Shown here one piece after another: positions 25,695 through 36,246 of a stretch of DNA of 64,000 nucleotides; within the stretch, counting starts at the first letter, position 1, and the number at the start of each line of letters is the position of its first letter. Location of the stretch: NCBI RefSeq assembly GCF_018860765.1, contig NZ_JAHKPV010000019.1, forward strand, positions 439,972-503,971, given 5' to 3'. This stretch comes from Marinobacter salexigens (GTDB lineage: Bacteria; Pseudomonadota; Gammaproteobacteria; Pseudomonadales; Oleiphilaceae). A program made the translations under genes and the position numbers. The notes under the pieces were generated by a model that was not told where the DNA came from, ran no database searches, and saw nothing but the letters and a program-made list of their open reading frames with translations.

Positions 25695-27104
25695 ATGAGC
25701 CTTTCATTTGTTAATCTGTTTTATCTACTCTCGGCAGTGTTATTCATCGGTGGCATCAAAAGCCTGACACATCCACGAACCGCCGTACGCGGCAACTTGA
25801 TGGCGGCTGTAGGGATGTTAGTGGCCGTTGTGGTCACACTGTTGGATCAGTCCATCCTGTCCTATGCATGGATTCTTGCCGGCGCCCTGATCGGGTCGGT
25901 TGTTGGCGTACTCATGGCCACCCGAATCCAGATGACTGCCATGCCACAGATGGTTGCCCTGCTTAACGGTTTCGGTGGTGGCGCATCCCTCGCTGTTGCG
26001 GTTGCCAGTTTTCTCGCTATCAATGGACCAGTTGCAGCCTCTGGTGTCATTGGCATGCTTGCGGTTGGCCTTACCGTTCTGATCGGCGCTATCACCTTGA
26101 CAGGTAGCGCGGTGGCTTTCGGCAAGCTCCAGGAGTTGTTGCCGGGAAGAGCCATCGGATTCAAAGGCATTACTTTATTCAATGGCGTGATGATGGTTGT
26201 AGCCTTGTCTATCATCGCTGCCCTGACCGCGGGCCAAGGTGGCACGGGCTTGCTGCTGCTATTGATAACCATAGCTTTGGTACTCGGTGTAACTCTGGTG
26301 ATTCCCATCGGCGGCGCCGATATGCCCGTGGTTATTGCGCTGCTCAACTCCTACTCAGGTATCGCTGCGGCAGCTGCGGGTTTCATAATGGGCAATACGG
26401 TACTCATTGTGTCGGGCGCTCTGGTAGGAGCCTCGGGCATCATACTTACCCGCATCATGTGTGTGGCCATGAATCGCTCCCTCACTGGGGTTCTATTCGG
26501 GTCTATCTCTGAGGAAGGCGGCGAGCAAATGGACGCAGATGAAGTCTATGCCGGGAAAGTAAAGTCGTCCTCACCCGAGGAGATAAGCATGTTGCTTGAG
26601 ACGGCGCAGCGCGTTGTGATTGTTCCCGGCTTTGGCCTGGCCATGGCGCAGGCGCAACATGCCGTTCGCGATCTGGCTGACACCCTTGAACGCCGTGGCA
26701 CAGAGGTAATTTACGGACTGCACCCCGTTGCTGGCCGCATGCCTGGACATATGAATGTGCTGCTTGCTGAAGCGGAAGTCGACTATGACAAGATGCAGAC
26801 AATGGAACAGGTTAACCCGCACTTTGCGCAAACGGATGTAGTGATTGTTATCGGCGCCAACGATGTCACCAACCCTATGGCACGTGAAGACAAAGGAAGC
26901 CCGATCTACGGCATGCCAATTCTGAATGTTGATCAGGCACGCACCGTGGTAGTGGTCAAGCGCAGCCTGAGCCCCGGCTTCGCCGGGTTGCCCAATCCAC
27001 TCTTTGCAAACAGTAATACGCTCATGCTGTTTGGCGACGGAAAACAAATGGTCCTGGAGCTAGCGGGTGCGCTCAACGAAGCCACACCACGTCAGGCTGC
27101 CTGA
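25695..27104 (+). CDS. pntB: NAD(P) transhydrogenase beta subunit
   Basis: PntB (469 residues) has an N-terminal membrane half and a C-terminal NADP(H)-binding domain III. The domain II to III segment includes GGADMPVVIALLNSYSGIAAAAAGF, and domain III contains VIVPGFGLAMAQAQHAV, YGLHPVAGRMPGHMNVLLAEA and VVKRSLSPGFAGLPNPLF. The complex uses proton motive force to drive NADH plus NADP+ to NADPH. It is the last gene of the amidohydrolase-pnt unit and is followed by a strong bidirectional hairpin. Confidence 0.97.
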   Translation: MSLSFVNLFYLLSAVLFIGGIKSLTHPRTAVRGNLMAAVGMLVAVVVTLLDQSILSYAWILAGALIGSVVGVLMATRIQMTAMPQMVALLNGFGGGASLAVAVASFLAINGPVAASGVIGMLAVGLTVLIGAITLTGSAVAFGKLQELLPGRAIGFKGITLFNGVMMVVALSIIAALTAGQGGTGLLLLLITIALVLGVTLVIPIGGADMPVVIALLNSYSGIAAAAAGFIMGNTVLIVSGALVGASGIILTRIMCVAMNRSLTGVLFGSISEEGGEQMDADEVYAGKVKSSSPEEISMLLETAQRVVIVPGFGLAMAQAQHAVRDLADTLERRGTEVIYGLHPVAGRMPGHMNVLLAEAEVDYDKMQTMEQVNPHFAQTDVVIVIGANDVTNPMAREDKGSPIYGMPILNVDQARTVVVVKRSLSPGFAGLPNPLFANSNTLMLFGDGKQMVLELAGALNEATPRQAA

Positions 27105-27144
27105 TCAGGACCGGGGCCATCATCAAAGAGTAATTTTTAATAAC

Positions 27145-27179
27145 AGATACGGGTCAAGAGTTATTATTGACCCGTATCT
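27145..27179. terminator. Bidirectional hairpin terminator between pntB and codB
   Basis: A perfect 13-base stem (AGATACGGGTCAA / TTGACCCGTATCT) encloses a 9-base loop and sits between the convergent pntB and codB genes. On the minus strand an A/T-rich tract with five consecutive A follows. It probably ends both transcripts. Confidence 0.8.
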
Positions 27180-27205
27180 TCCATTCACAGCCTATCAATC
27201 GCTAT

Positions 27206-28507
27206 CTAAGCCAGCGTTTGTTTAGTTTGGTCATAATCTTTTGCATAGATTACCTTATAAGCCGGTACGTAAATCACCACTGCGGTGATAATTGCGTTGA
27301 GCGGTGCAATACTAAACACACCGTCGCTCGGTGACATAACTGACACACCTATAGCCAAACCCCAAGCCAGCATCGCTGCCCAGTTGATCTCTTTAAATTT
27401 ATGCGTCTTCGGTGACGGGTACTCCGTTTTACAGCGCAGATAAAAGTCGCCAATGATGACGCCTCCAATAGGCGGCAAGGAAACACTGAGGAAGACTAGC
27501 CAACCGACGAAGTTATTGTAAAGGAACTCCGACAAAACAGTGCCAACAACGCCAGCTGCCAACACCAAATGAACTCGTTTGAGCCCAGTAATATTGCGCA
27601 ATCCAAGACTTGACGCATATAGGGCGTTATCGTTGGTTGTCCAGATATTCAGCACCAACAATGCAATACCGGCACCTAGCAAGCCTTGTGCGGCCAACAC
27701 CTCCGAGATGTCCGACAGCCCGGTAGCCGTAGCGCCAACCGCTCCGAAGATAAACATCAGGCTATTTCCAAAGGTAAAACCGATAATAGTCGCCCAAACA
27801 CCAACCCGTTTAGTTTTGGCAAAACGGACAAAATCAGGGGTTAAGGTGGCACCACTGATAAAAGAACCTACCGCCAATGAAATACCTACAGCAAAGGTTA
27901 TCGTTTCTACTGGCTGCACTTGCACCAGCGTACTCAGGCCTCCATCAGTATCGGTGATCGCCTTGGTTACCGACGTAACACCCAGAATCAAGATGGCGGG
28001 CACCGCAACAATGCTCAACCATTCAATCGCTTTAAATCCGACCATCACGGTATAAGTCATGACGATACCGCCGCCGATTATCAATGGCAGGTTATCGATG
28101 CCTAAAAACTTATTGATCGGGTAAGCGAACATGGCAACGCCAACACCAAACCAGCCGATTTGAGTCAGCGCCAGCATGAACGATGGCAACTTCGACCCAA
28201 ACACACCAAAGGCATAGCGTGACAGAACATGGGTCGAGAGGCTTGTTTTTGCAGCTGCATAGCCGAGCAATGAGCCGTAGACTCCCAAAATCACGTTACC
28301 ACCAAGAATTACAAGAAACAGGTCGGGCCATAGTTGGAGACCCTGACCCAGCGTGCCGCCAGTCCACATACTGGCGGCAAAGAAGGTAAAGCCCAGCATG
28401 ACTGCAGACATACCAACCAAGCCACGCCTTGCGTTTTCAGGTACCGGGGTAAGTGCATAATCATCGTGCGCGTCGGCATAATTTTCATCATCATTGCGTT
28501 GGGACAT
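27206..28507 (-). CDS. codB: Cytosine permease (NCS1 family)
   Basis: A 433-residue NCS1 transporter with the multi-helix layout of CodB: GFTFFAASMWTGGTLGQGL in the first helix, FGSKLPSFMLALTQIGWFGVG, and NIWTTNDNALYASSLGLRNITG in the second half. CodB imports cytosine with protons or sodium. The ATG at 28507 is chosen over 28534. codA lies upstream on the same strand (gap 152 bases), so a codA-codB unit is likely, the reverse of the E. coli order. Confidence 0.93.
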   Translation of the reverse strand: MSQRNDDENYADAHDDYALTPVPENARRGLVGMSAVMLGFTFFAASMWTGGTLGQGLQLWPDLFLVILGGNVILGVYGSLLGYAAAKTSLSTHVLSRYAFGVFGSKLPSFMLALTQIGWFGVGVAMFAYPINKFLGIDNLPLIIGGGIVMTYTVMVGFKAIEWLSIVAVPAILILGVTSVTKAITDTDGGLSTLVQVQPVETITFAVGISLAVGSFISGATLTPDFVRFAKTKRVGVWATIIGFTFGNSLMFIFGAVGATATGLSDISEVLAAQGLLGAGIALLVLNIWTTNDNALYASSLGLRNITGLKRVHLVLAAGVVGTVLSEFLYNNFVGWLVFLSVSLPPIGGVIIGDFYLRCKTEYPSPKTHKFKEINWAAMLAWGLAIGVSVMSPSDGVFSIAPLNAIITAVVIYVPAYKVIYAKDYDQTKQTLA

Positions 28508-28659
28508 ATTCAGTTCCTTATTGTTGTTAAGCAATGCAATAACTTTTGGTTTATCAAGTTGGGCTAGCTGCGCTCTACAGCAATATTGCCAACCCAGATC
28601 AGTGATTCATTCAGGTATCAGCCTTTTTCTCTTTTCGGTCTTATAGTTAAAGCTTGTGA

Positions 28660-29940
28660 TTAAAATAAATTGCGGCTGAAATTGACGGGGTCACTGTGCT
28701 CTCCAATCAGCAGCGAAGTAGTCGCAGGTTCTGTCGTGGCAACCACTTCGCCACGACGGATGACAAACAGTCGTTCAGGCCGCAACCGTATAGCTTCGAC
28801 AGCACTTGATGCTTGGAGAATAACGATATCCGCATTACAACCTGGCTCCAGCCCATAGCCATCCAGCTGCAATGTTTTTGCACCATTGCTAGTGATCGCT
28901 TGGAAGCACTGGTTCATCTGCTCAACACCGGTCATCTGCCCGACATGAAGCCCCATATGAGCCACATCGAGCATGTCGTGTGAGCCAAGGCTGTACCAAG
29001 GATCCATCACGCAATCGTGACCGAACGCGACATTCATTCCAGCTTCCATCAGTTCTTTAACACGAGTCATCCCCCTGCGCATGGGATAGCTATCATGGCG
29101 CCCTTGCAGAGTGATATTTATAAGTGGATTTGCTACCACATTTAGGTCAGCTTCGCGCATCAATGGAATCAAGTTGCTGACATAATAATTATCCATCGAA
29201 TGCATAGATGTCAGATGTGAACCGCACACTCTGCCATGCAACCCCAACCGATTAGTTTCAAAGGCAAGGGTTTCCACATGGCGCGACATTGGATCATCAC
29301 TTTCATCGCAGTGCATGTCGACCAAGAGGCCTCTGTTTGCAGCAAGTTCACAAAGCATCTTGATTGACTTCGACCCTTCGCTTTTGGTGCGCTCGAAATG
29401 AGGAATTCCACCAATTACATCAAGTCCCTTGTCGAGCGCGCGCTGCATGTTGTTCAATGAACCTCGGTAGCGCAGATAACCATCTTGTGGAAATGCGACA
29501 AGTTGCAGGTCGATGTAGGGCTTCATCTGCTGGCGAACGTCCAGCAGCGCCTCTACCGCTAGTAACCGATCATCACAAATATCGACATGACTACGTATAG
29601 CCAAGGTTCCGCGAGCGATTGCCCAGCGGCACATTTCCAACGCACGCTGTTTGATGGCGTCTACTGTTAACTGAGGCTTCAACTCACTCCAGATCTCAAT
29701 ACCCTCAAGAAGCGTGCCGCTCTGGTTAAGGCGAGGCTGTCCCAGGCTAAGAGCGCTATCCATATGAAAGTGGCTATCAACAAATGGGGGAGAAGCCAGA
29801 TGTCCACGACCATCGATTTCCTTTAAAGCCTGCCCTTGGATCTGGGTCGAAACCTCGACAATTTTTCCTCCTTTAATCGCAATATCAAAGCCCTTACGGC
29901 CATCTGGTAAATTCACATTACGCACGAGCATATCTAGCAT
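28660..29940 (-). CDS. codA: Cytosine deaminase
   Basis: CodA (426 residues) converts cytosine to uracil and ammonia. Amidohydrolase-superfamily metal ligands are visible: the SHFHMDSAL segment, DMHCDESDD and CGSHLTSMHSMD, plus FGHDCVMDPWY. Family members can act on other bases (isoguanine, creatinine), but the adjacent cytosine permease fits cytosine. The ATG at 29940 follows AAGGA. Upstream lies a 613-base AT-rich region. Confidence 0.93.
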   Translation of the reverse strand: MLDMLVRNVNLPDGRKGFDIAIKGGKIVEVSTQIQGQALKEIDGRGHLASPPFVDSHFHMDSALSLGQPRLNQSGTLLEGIEIWSELKPQLTVDAIKQRALEMCRWAIARGTLAIRSHVDICDDRLLAVEALLDVRQQMKPYIDLQLVAFPQDGYLRYRGSLNNMQRALDKGLDVIGGIPHFERTKSEGSKSIKMLCELAANRGLLVDMHCDESDDPMSRHVETLAFETNRLGLHGRVCGSHLTSMHSMDNYYVSNLIPLMREADLNVVANPLINITLQGRHDSYPMRRGMTRVKELMEAGMNVAFGHDCVMDPWYSLGSHDMLDVAHMGLHVGQMTGVEQMNQCFQAITSNGAKTLQLDGYGLEPGCNADIVILQASSAVEAIRLRPERLFVIRRGEVVATTEPATTSLLIGEHSDPVNFSRNLF

Positions 29941-30553
29941 TTTTTAATTCCTTAGAAATCAAGTCAGCAAGAAAGTCAGATAATAAAATCCGTTAACGCA
30001 GGATAAAAACCATAGCAATAATATAATCTTAGGCATGAATATAATTGACGAAAAATCATCAACCACCAAAGACTAGAAAATAGCTTTATGAAATATTACT
30101 AATTGATATATCGGAAGGGGATACTAATTAATAATGTAAGAAACCTTTACTTTCTTAGCATTAAAAAGATAAATAGATGGCAAAAAAGGTGGTTTTTTTA
30201 TAAAAAAATTGCTTTTAGAAAGGGGGTCTGAAAATGGGACCGTAAGTTCGGCAGGAGATATATGCACTTTTATAAAATATACAATAACAGATAAGCAATA
30301 ACGCGCATAAACAGGACGTGAAACACTGCAGCAAAAAATATGCGGAAGTTTTTTATTGGCAGATAGGCTACTCATTGAACCCATTCTCTCAACAACCTAT
30401 TTATTGACACCAACCTTAAAAATCGACGCTTATAATCCTTTTAATAGATATAAAACGCTAGTACAACAATAAAAGTACTACCATTCCAACCAATGGTCAA
30501 CACTATTTTCCAGTCAATTTGACTTTATATTAAAATACACATTTCATCTTTTC
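29941..30553. other. AT-rich intergenic region between rutR and codA
   Basis: This stretch of 613 bases has much lower GC content than its surroundings and no convincing gene. It must contain the codA promoter. Toward the rutR end it holds a perfect 13-base palindrome (AGTCAATTTGACT, 30512-30524) and a single good RutR half-site (TGGTCAA, 30494-30500). A minus-strand open frame of 86 codons (30124-30384) lacks coding character. Confidence 0.6.
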
Positions 30554-31201
30554 TTAAGGAACAAGTCCCATGCCCTTGAGTAGAACATGAATTAGGAAAT
30601 CACCAGCTTGAACAAAATCGTCTTCATCAAGCTGATCCTTGCCAAGAGCTAAGCTGATCTGCGCTGAAAAGTCCGCATAGGTCTGGGTCGTTGCCCATAT
30701 GGTAAAAAAAAGATGCTTTGGTTCAACCTGATCCATGAGGCCCTGATCGATCCAGCTGTTGACAAGAGCTACGTCCGCTTCCAACTGTGGAAGCAAATCA
30801 TTCTCTATGTAGCCCTGAAGGTGTCCCGCACCACTGATAACTTCACTAGCAAAAACCTTAGAGCCGTGGGGGCGGGTGTAGGATAGTGCCAGTTTTCCGC
30901 GTATATAGTTCTCAATCATCACCGCCGGCGTATCCCCTGCCTGCTCAATCAGGGCCATTTTCTCAATCCAAATGCCGAGAATATCTTTGAGTACGCGCTG
31001 ATAAAGACTTTCTTTGGAGGGAAAGTAGTAAAGCATATTCTGCTTCGAAAGCCCGGCACGGTCGGCGATGGCTTCGATAGACCCACCACTGAACCCCTGT
31101 TCAGCAAAAACCTCTTCGGCCGATGCCAAAATCCTCTGCTCTATTGCTTCACGGTTTACTGAGCGCCGGCGTGGCTTTCGAGCAACATCAGAATTATTCA
31201 T
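30554..31201 (-). CDS. rutR: TetR-family pyrimidine regulator RutR
   Basis: This 215-residue protein has an N-terminal TetR helix-turn-helix (GGSIEAIADRAGLSKQNMLYYFPSKESLYQRVL). Its ligand domain reads closely like E. coli RutR (HGSKVFASEVISGA; KHLFFTIWATTQTYADF). In E. coli RutR represses pyrimidine-degradation genes through TTGACCANNTGGTCAA boxes and is released by uracil. Here the gene stands between codA and the dihydropyrimidinase cluster. RutR-box-like dyads occur at 16207-16255 and 36247-36262. A TGACCA half-site lies just upstream of its own start (31214-31219), hinting at autoregulation. Confidence 0.92.
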   Translation of the reverse strand: MNNSDVARKPRRRSVNREAIEQRILASAEEVFAEQGFSGGSIEAIADRAGLSKQNMLYYFPSKESLYQRVLKDILGIWIEKMALIEQAGDTPAVMIENYIRGKLALSYTRPHGSKVFASEVISGAGHLQGYIENDLLPQLEADVALVNSWIDQGLMDQVEPKHLFFTIWATTQTYADFSAQISLALGKDQLDEDDFVQAGDFLIHVLLKGMGLVP

Positions 31202-31547
31202 TCAGTATTCCTATGACCATATAAGATTTTAATCTTTCGTTGTACACGGCCATCTTTATAGCCCCGGATCAACGTACCTGCTCGTGATGCCCATCGCTAT
31301 CAGAAAGCAATCTTCGAAAAACATCAAAGCGGGCAAGCGTATTATCAACAATTGGCTTCGGCAAGTATCGCTACGGAAGACGCATTTCAAAATTGCCACG
31401 AGAACGTGAATTTTCTGAACACTATTACGGATGGATCGTCAGTACAGACCACTGCCTTCTACAGGCGGGCCATTATAACGAAAGAGTGAAGGAGAAACAG
31501 AAGAATTGAGCCAGCGAAAGAAGTGCGTAGGCAAGATCTCATGGAAA
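31202..31547. other. Intergenic region between the YdcZ-like gene and rutR
   Basis: A stretch of 346 bases. It should hold the rutR promoter near 31202-31250. The rest contains a plus-strand open frame of 75 codons without a usable start (31262-31489), described separately as a possible remnant. No hairpin terminator stands out. Confidence 0.5.
31262..31489 (+). pseudogene. Possible startless gene remnant
   Basis: A stop-free frame of 75 codons contains segments such as ARDAHRYQKAIFEKHQ and NCHENVNFLNTITDGSS. Its composition looks protein-like, but it begins after a stop and has no in-frame ATG or GTG with a ribosome binding site. It may be the tail of a gene that was truncated when this block was assembled, or chance. 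I do not recognise the family. Confidence 0.2.
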
Positions 31548-31985
31548 TTAGAACTTTTTGATGAGTAGGACCCCAATAAAAAGAAGAGCCACACCTAATG
31601 CTCGCAATGGAGTGATTGACTGCTGGTTAAAACCAAGAAAGCCATAATGGTCAAGTAGCGTCGACCCCAGCATTTGTCCGGTTACCACCAGTGCCAATAG
31701 CGTAGCTGCACCCAATTTTGGTGCGAAAACCACCATTACAGTAACGTAAAAGGCACCCAGAAAACCGCCCGACCAGGTCCAGATGGGTAGCGAAGCAAGC
31801 TGCTGCCAATTGGGCACTGTAATTCTCATAAAAAATGCTGTCACTAATAGCACCAGAGTACCAATTCCGAAGGAGGCGGCAGCTGCCCACAAAGGGTGCG
31901 AAGGTCGAGCCAAGCCGGCATTTATGCCGGCTTGGATAGGCAGCATCGCTCCCGCTGCCATAACTGTAAAAAAATAGAACCACAT
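31548..31985 (-). CDS. YdcZ/DUF606-type DMT-family transporter
   Basis: A 145-residue protein with about five hydrophobic segments. It begins MWFYFFTVMAAGAMLPIQAGINAGLAR and ends ITPLRALGVALLFIGVLLIKKF, the pattern of the YdcZ (DUF606) branch of the drug/metabolite transporter superfamily. Such half-size proteins usually work as dimers. It follows the dihydropyrimidinase gene after 52 bases on the same strand and may be the last gene of that operon. An export role for a pathway product is only a guess. Confidence 0.8.
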   Translation of the reverse strand: MWFYFFTVMAAGAMLPIQAGINAGLARPSHPLWAAAASFGIGTLVLLVTAFFMRITVPNWQQLASLPIWTWSGGFLGAFYVTVMVVFAPKLGAATLLALVVTGQMLGSTLLDHYGFLGFNQQSITPLRALGVALLFIGVLLIKKF

Positions 31986-32037
31986 ATACGACTGCCCTCA
32001 AATCGCCGGCGACTTTAGTATACCGCCGGCATGCCAG

Positions 32038-33489
<1,452 letters not shown>

Positions 33490-33515
33490 TCATGACTTAG
33501 CGTTGTTGTTCGGTT

Positions 33516-35036
33516 CTAACCAGCTTCGGGTTGTGCCATTGCTGCTACCGGATGGCTGATGCGCATGAGCACAAAATAAATGCCAGCGCCCAAGGCGACG
33601 CCTACAAACCAGGCATAGTTGTAGATGGTGGTGAAAAAATCAGGAACACTCTCAATGGCTCCTGCGGCCGCCAGAAATCCGGGCAGGTTAGGAAGAATCG
33701 CTACGACAAGCGCGATAAAGGCATTCGTATTCCAGCCGTTGCCGTAGCTGTAAACCCCGTTATTTTTGAATAGATCTGCGTGGGAAAGTTCTGTTTTTCG
33801 AAGCAACAGGTAATCAGCGAGCATAATGCCAGCCAGCGGGCCCAATAGAGCGGAGTAGCCTATCAACCAGATGAAAATATATGCACCCGTGGATTCCAGA
33901 AGTTTCCAAGGCATGATAGCGATGCCCAACCCTGCGGTGATGAAGCCACCCATCCGGAATGAGATTAAGCGTGGACTAAGGTTTGCAAAGCCATTCGCCG
34001 GGGCAACCACGTTAGCCGCTATATTCGTTGTAACCGTGGCAACCAGCAGCGCCAGCAATGCTATAATCACCGCGAAACCACCCATGCGCTCAGTAATAGC
34101 AATGGGATCCCACAGCGCCTCGCCATAAATAACCACCGTTGCAGAAGCTACTCCTACAGCGATGAAGGCAAGTAGCGCCATGGGAATAGGCAACCCAACT
34201 GCCTGACCAATAAACTGGTGGCGCTGATTTTTTGCGAATCGGGTGAAGTCAGGAATATTCAGGGCCAGAGTGGCCCAAAAGCCAACCATGGCTGTTAAAC
34301 CAGGCCAAAATGCCTGCCAGAATTCGCCCTCACGAGCGCCGCCCTTCACGAACTCTGACGGGGTTGACAGCATTGAGCCAAAACCGCCTGCCTTAACAAC
34401 CGCCCATGCCAGCAGACCAACGGACATAGCAATCAGGAAAGGAGCGGCATAGGTTTCCAGTACTCGGATAGACTCGGTTCCACGAGCAATGAAATAGATA
34501 TGCATCCCCCAGCAAACCAGAAACGATAGAAACTGTGCGAGGTCGATACCCAGCCCCGGGATGGGTTCTCCCACTAAGGCCTGATCCGTCACAATATTCA
34601 GAATCACGTAGATAGCGGAGCCACCCACCCACGTTTGTATGCCGAACCACCCGCAGCCGACAACACCCCGCAACATAGACGCCAATTTGGCCCCTGATGT
34701 GCCAAACGATGATCGAAGCAGTACAGGAAAAGGGATACCATGCTTGGCGCCCGCATGCCCCAATAACAGCATGGGAATCAACACAATAAGGTTGCCAATA
34801 AATACTGTCATCACAGCCTGCCACCAGGACATTCCCTCCGGAACCAGACTGGCTGCCAGCATGTAAGCAGGAACGCAAACCACCATGGCAACCCATAGCG
34901 CGGCGATATTCTGCCAACCCCAGGTTCGCTCTTGGGGCTCTACGGGGGCGAGGTCATCATTCCAGAGATTGGGGCAATATCCGGTCGGCATGCCCGCCTG
35001 TTTTTTTTCTGACAAATTATTTGTTGTATGGCTCAT
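33516..35036 (-). CDS. NCS1-family nucleobase transporter
   Basis: A 506-residue multi-spanning permease begins with a soluble tail ending LWNDDLAPVEPQERTWGWQNIAALWVAM. It contains SLVPEGMSWWQAVMTVFIGNLIV and NIPDFTRFAKNQRHQFIGQAVGLP, all features of the allantoin/uracil/hydantoin NCS1 group. In this setting uracil, thymine or their dihydro forms are the likely substrates. It lies 38 bases upstream of the dihydropyrimidinase gene and 75 bases downstream of the amidohydrolase gene. Confidence 0.92.
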   Translation of the reverse strand: MSHTTNNLSEKKQAGMPTGYCPNLWNDDLAPVEPQERTWGWQNIAALWVAMVVCVPAYMLAASLVPEGMSWWQAVMTVFIGNLIVLIPMLLLGHAGAKHGIPFPVLLRSSFGTSGAKLASMLRGVVGCGWFGIQTWVGGSAIYVILNIVTDQALVGEPIPGLGIDLAQFLSFLVCWGMHIYFIARGTESIRVLETYAAPFLIAMSVGLLAWAVVKAGGFGSMLSTPSEFVKGGAREGEFWQAFWPGLTAMVGFWATLALNIPDFTRFAKNQRHQFIGQAVGLPIPMALLAFIAVGVASATVVIYGEALWDPIAITERMGGFAVIIALLALLVATVTTNIAANVVAPANGFANLSPRLISFRMGGFITAGLGIAIMPWKLLESTGAYIFIWLIGYSALLGPLAGIMLADYLLLRKTELSHADLFKNNGVYSYGNGWNTNAFIALVVAILPNLPGFLAAAGAIESVPDFFTTIYNYAWFVGVALGAGIYFVLMRISHPVAAMAQPEAG

Positions 35037-35111
35037 GATTCAACTCATCTATTGTAATTGTGATACCTGAGACTCAGAACATCTCAGGGAGCTTCTCTTT
35101 TTTATAAAGCC

Positions 35112-35984
35112 TTATTGTGTAGTTAGTTTCTCGTATGAATCGGGGCGACGGTCACGGAAAAACTGCCACCCTTTGCGTACCTCACGAATCATGTCCAGAT
35201 CAATCTCATGAACCAATAGTTCATCCTGATCTTCGCTCGCTTGAGCTTCAATTTGACCAAGTGGGTTGACGATGTAACTAGCGCCGTAGAACTCCCCCAT
35301 TCGATCGTCCCAAGGGGCTTCTTTTCCGACACGATTTATCGCGGCGATAAACACGCCATTGGCTGCAGCGGAAGCTGGCTGCTCAAGCTCCCACAGATAG
35401 CGACTTTTCCCCTTGACGGTTGCTGAAGGATTAACAATGTATTCAGCGCCATTCAGCGCCAAAGCGCGCCAACCTTCGGGAAAATGACGGTCATAGCAAA
35501 TGTATACACCGAGCTTGCAATAAGCGGTATCAAACACGGGATAGCCGCTATTGCCAGGTTTGAAGTAGAGTTTCTCCCAGAATCCGGGCGCCGTATCGGG
35601 GATGTGATTTTTTCGATATTTTCCGAGATAGCTGCCATCTGCATCGATCACCGCTGCTGTGTTGTAAAAAACGCCCGTAATATCCTCTTCAAATATCGGA
35701 ACAACGATAACCATTTGATGTTTTTTTGCATACTCTTGCATCAATCGAGTGGTATACCCATCCGGAATACGCTCAGCGGCGTCGTACCATCTGGTGTCCT
35801 GACTCGCACAGAAGTAGGGCTGGGTAAACACTTCTTGAAAACAGAGCACTTGAACGCCTTGCTTACCAGCTTCGTCGATCAATGGTAGATGAGCAGATAT
35901 CATCTCATCCCGGATCTGGTCAGGGCTCATCGAGGTATCACCTTTCAGTCCCATCTGAATCAAGCCGCACTTAACTTTCGCCAT
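35112..35984 (-). CDS. pydC: N-carbamoyl-beta-alanine amidohydrolase (nitrilase superfamily)
   Basis: This protein of 290 residues (293 if the upstream ATG at 35993 is used) is a nitrilase-superfamily amidase. It shows the Glu-Lys-Cys triad in CFQEVFTQPYF, GKYRKNHIPD and LGVYICYDRHFPEG. The length and FKPGNSGYPVFDTAYCKLGVYICYDRHFP match beta-ureidopropionase, which releases beta-alanine, CO2 and NH3. It is upstream of the NCS1 and dihydropyrimidinase genes. Presence of this enzyme as well as the M20-type amidohydrolase at 22976 gives two candidates for the same chemical step. Confidence 0.92.
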   Translation of the reverse strand: MAKVKCGLIQMGLKGDTSMSPDQIRDEMISAHLPLIDEAGKQGVQVLCFQEVFTQPYFCASQDTRWYDAAERIPDGYTTRLMQEYAKKHQMVIVVPIFEEDITGVFYNTAAVIDADGSYLGKYRKNHIPDTAPGFWEKLYFKPGNSGYPVFDTAYCKLGVYICYDRHFPEGWRALALNGAEYIVNPSATVKGKSRYLWELEQPASAAANGVFIAAINRVGKEAPWDDRMGEFYGASYIVNPLGQIEAQASEDQDELLVHEIDLDMIREVRKGWQFFRDRRPDSYEKLTTQ

Positions 35985-36015
35985 AGCTTTCACCTCTTTT
36001 TATTGTCAGGTAGTG

Positions 36016-36168
36016 TCAAAAGCCTTCGGTTTTCTTCAGCACTTCTGAATAAAAACCCCAAAGGCATACCACGCGGACTGAAATTACAAGCGCAATTTCA
36101 ATCAAGTATTTTCGACGCACGCCGGAATGTTTTTGAAAGCCTAGATATGTCGTCATAGCCTTCTCCAT
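36016..36168 (-). CDS. Small hydrophobic protein at the head of the pyrimidine operon
   Basis: An open frame of 50 codons from ATG 36168, or 46 from ATG 36156. The latter is preceded by GGAG at 6 bases, the best ribosome binding site in the area. The product has a basic start (TTYLGFQKHSGVRRKY), a hydrophobic segment (LIEIALVISVRVVCLWGFY) and a charged tail (SEVLKKTEGF), so it could be a single-pass membrane protein. It lies between the RutR-like dyad and the amidohydrolase gene and would be the first gene of the operon. I do not recognise a family; an accessory to the NCS1 permease is one guess. Confidence 0.5.
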   Translation of the reverse strand: MEKAMTTYLGFQKHSGVRRKYLIEIALVISVRVVCLWGFYSEVLKKTEGF

Positions 36169-36246
36169 GCCAGGCGACCTTCTCGTATCCCTCTGAAAAT
36201 ATTAGATTTAAATTATTAATTCAGAAGAAAATAGAATGTTATTTTT

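Noticed and set aside
30124..30384. Minus-strand open frame of 86 codons in the AT-rich region
   Set aside because: No ribosome binding site, composition follows the AT-rich background, no recognisable features.
30415..30450. TTGACA followed by TATAAT on the plus strand
   Set aside because: Spacer is about 21 bases, too long for a sigma70 promoter, and no plus-strand gene follows.
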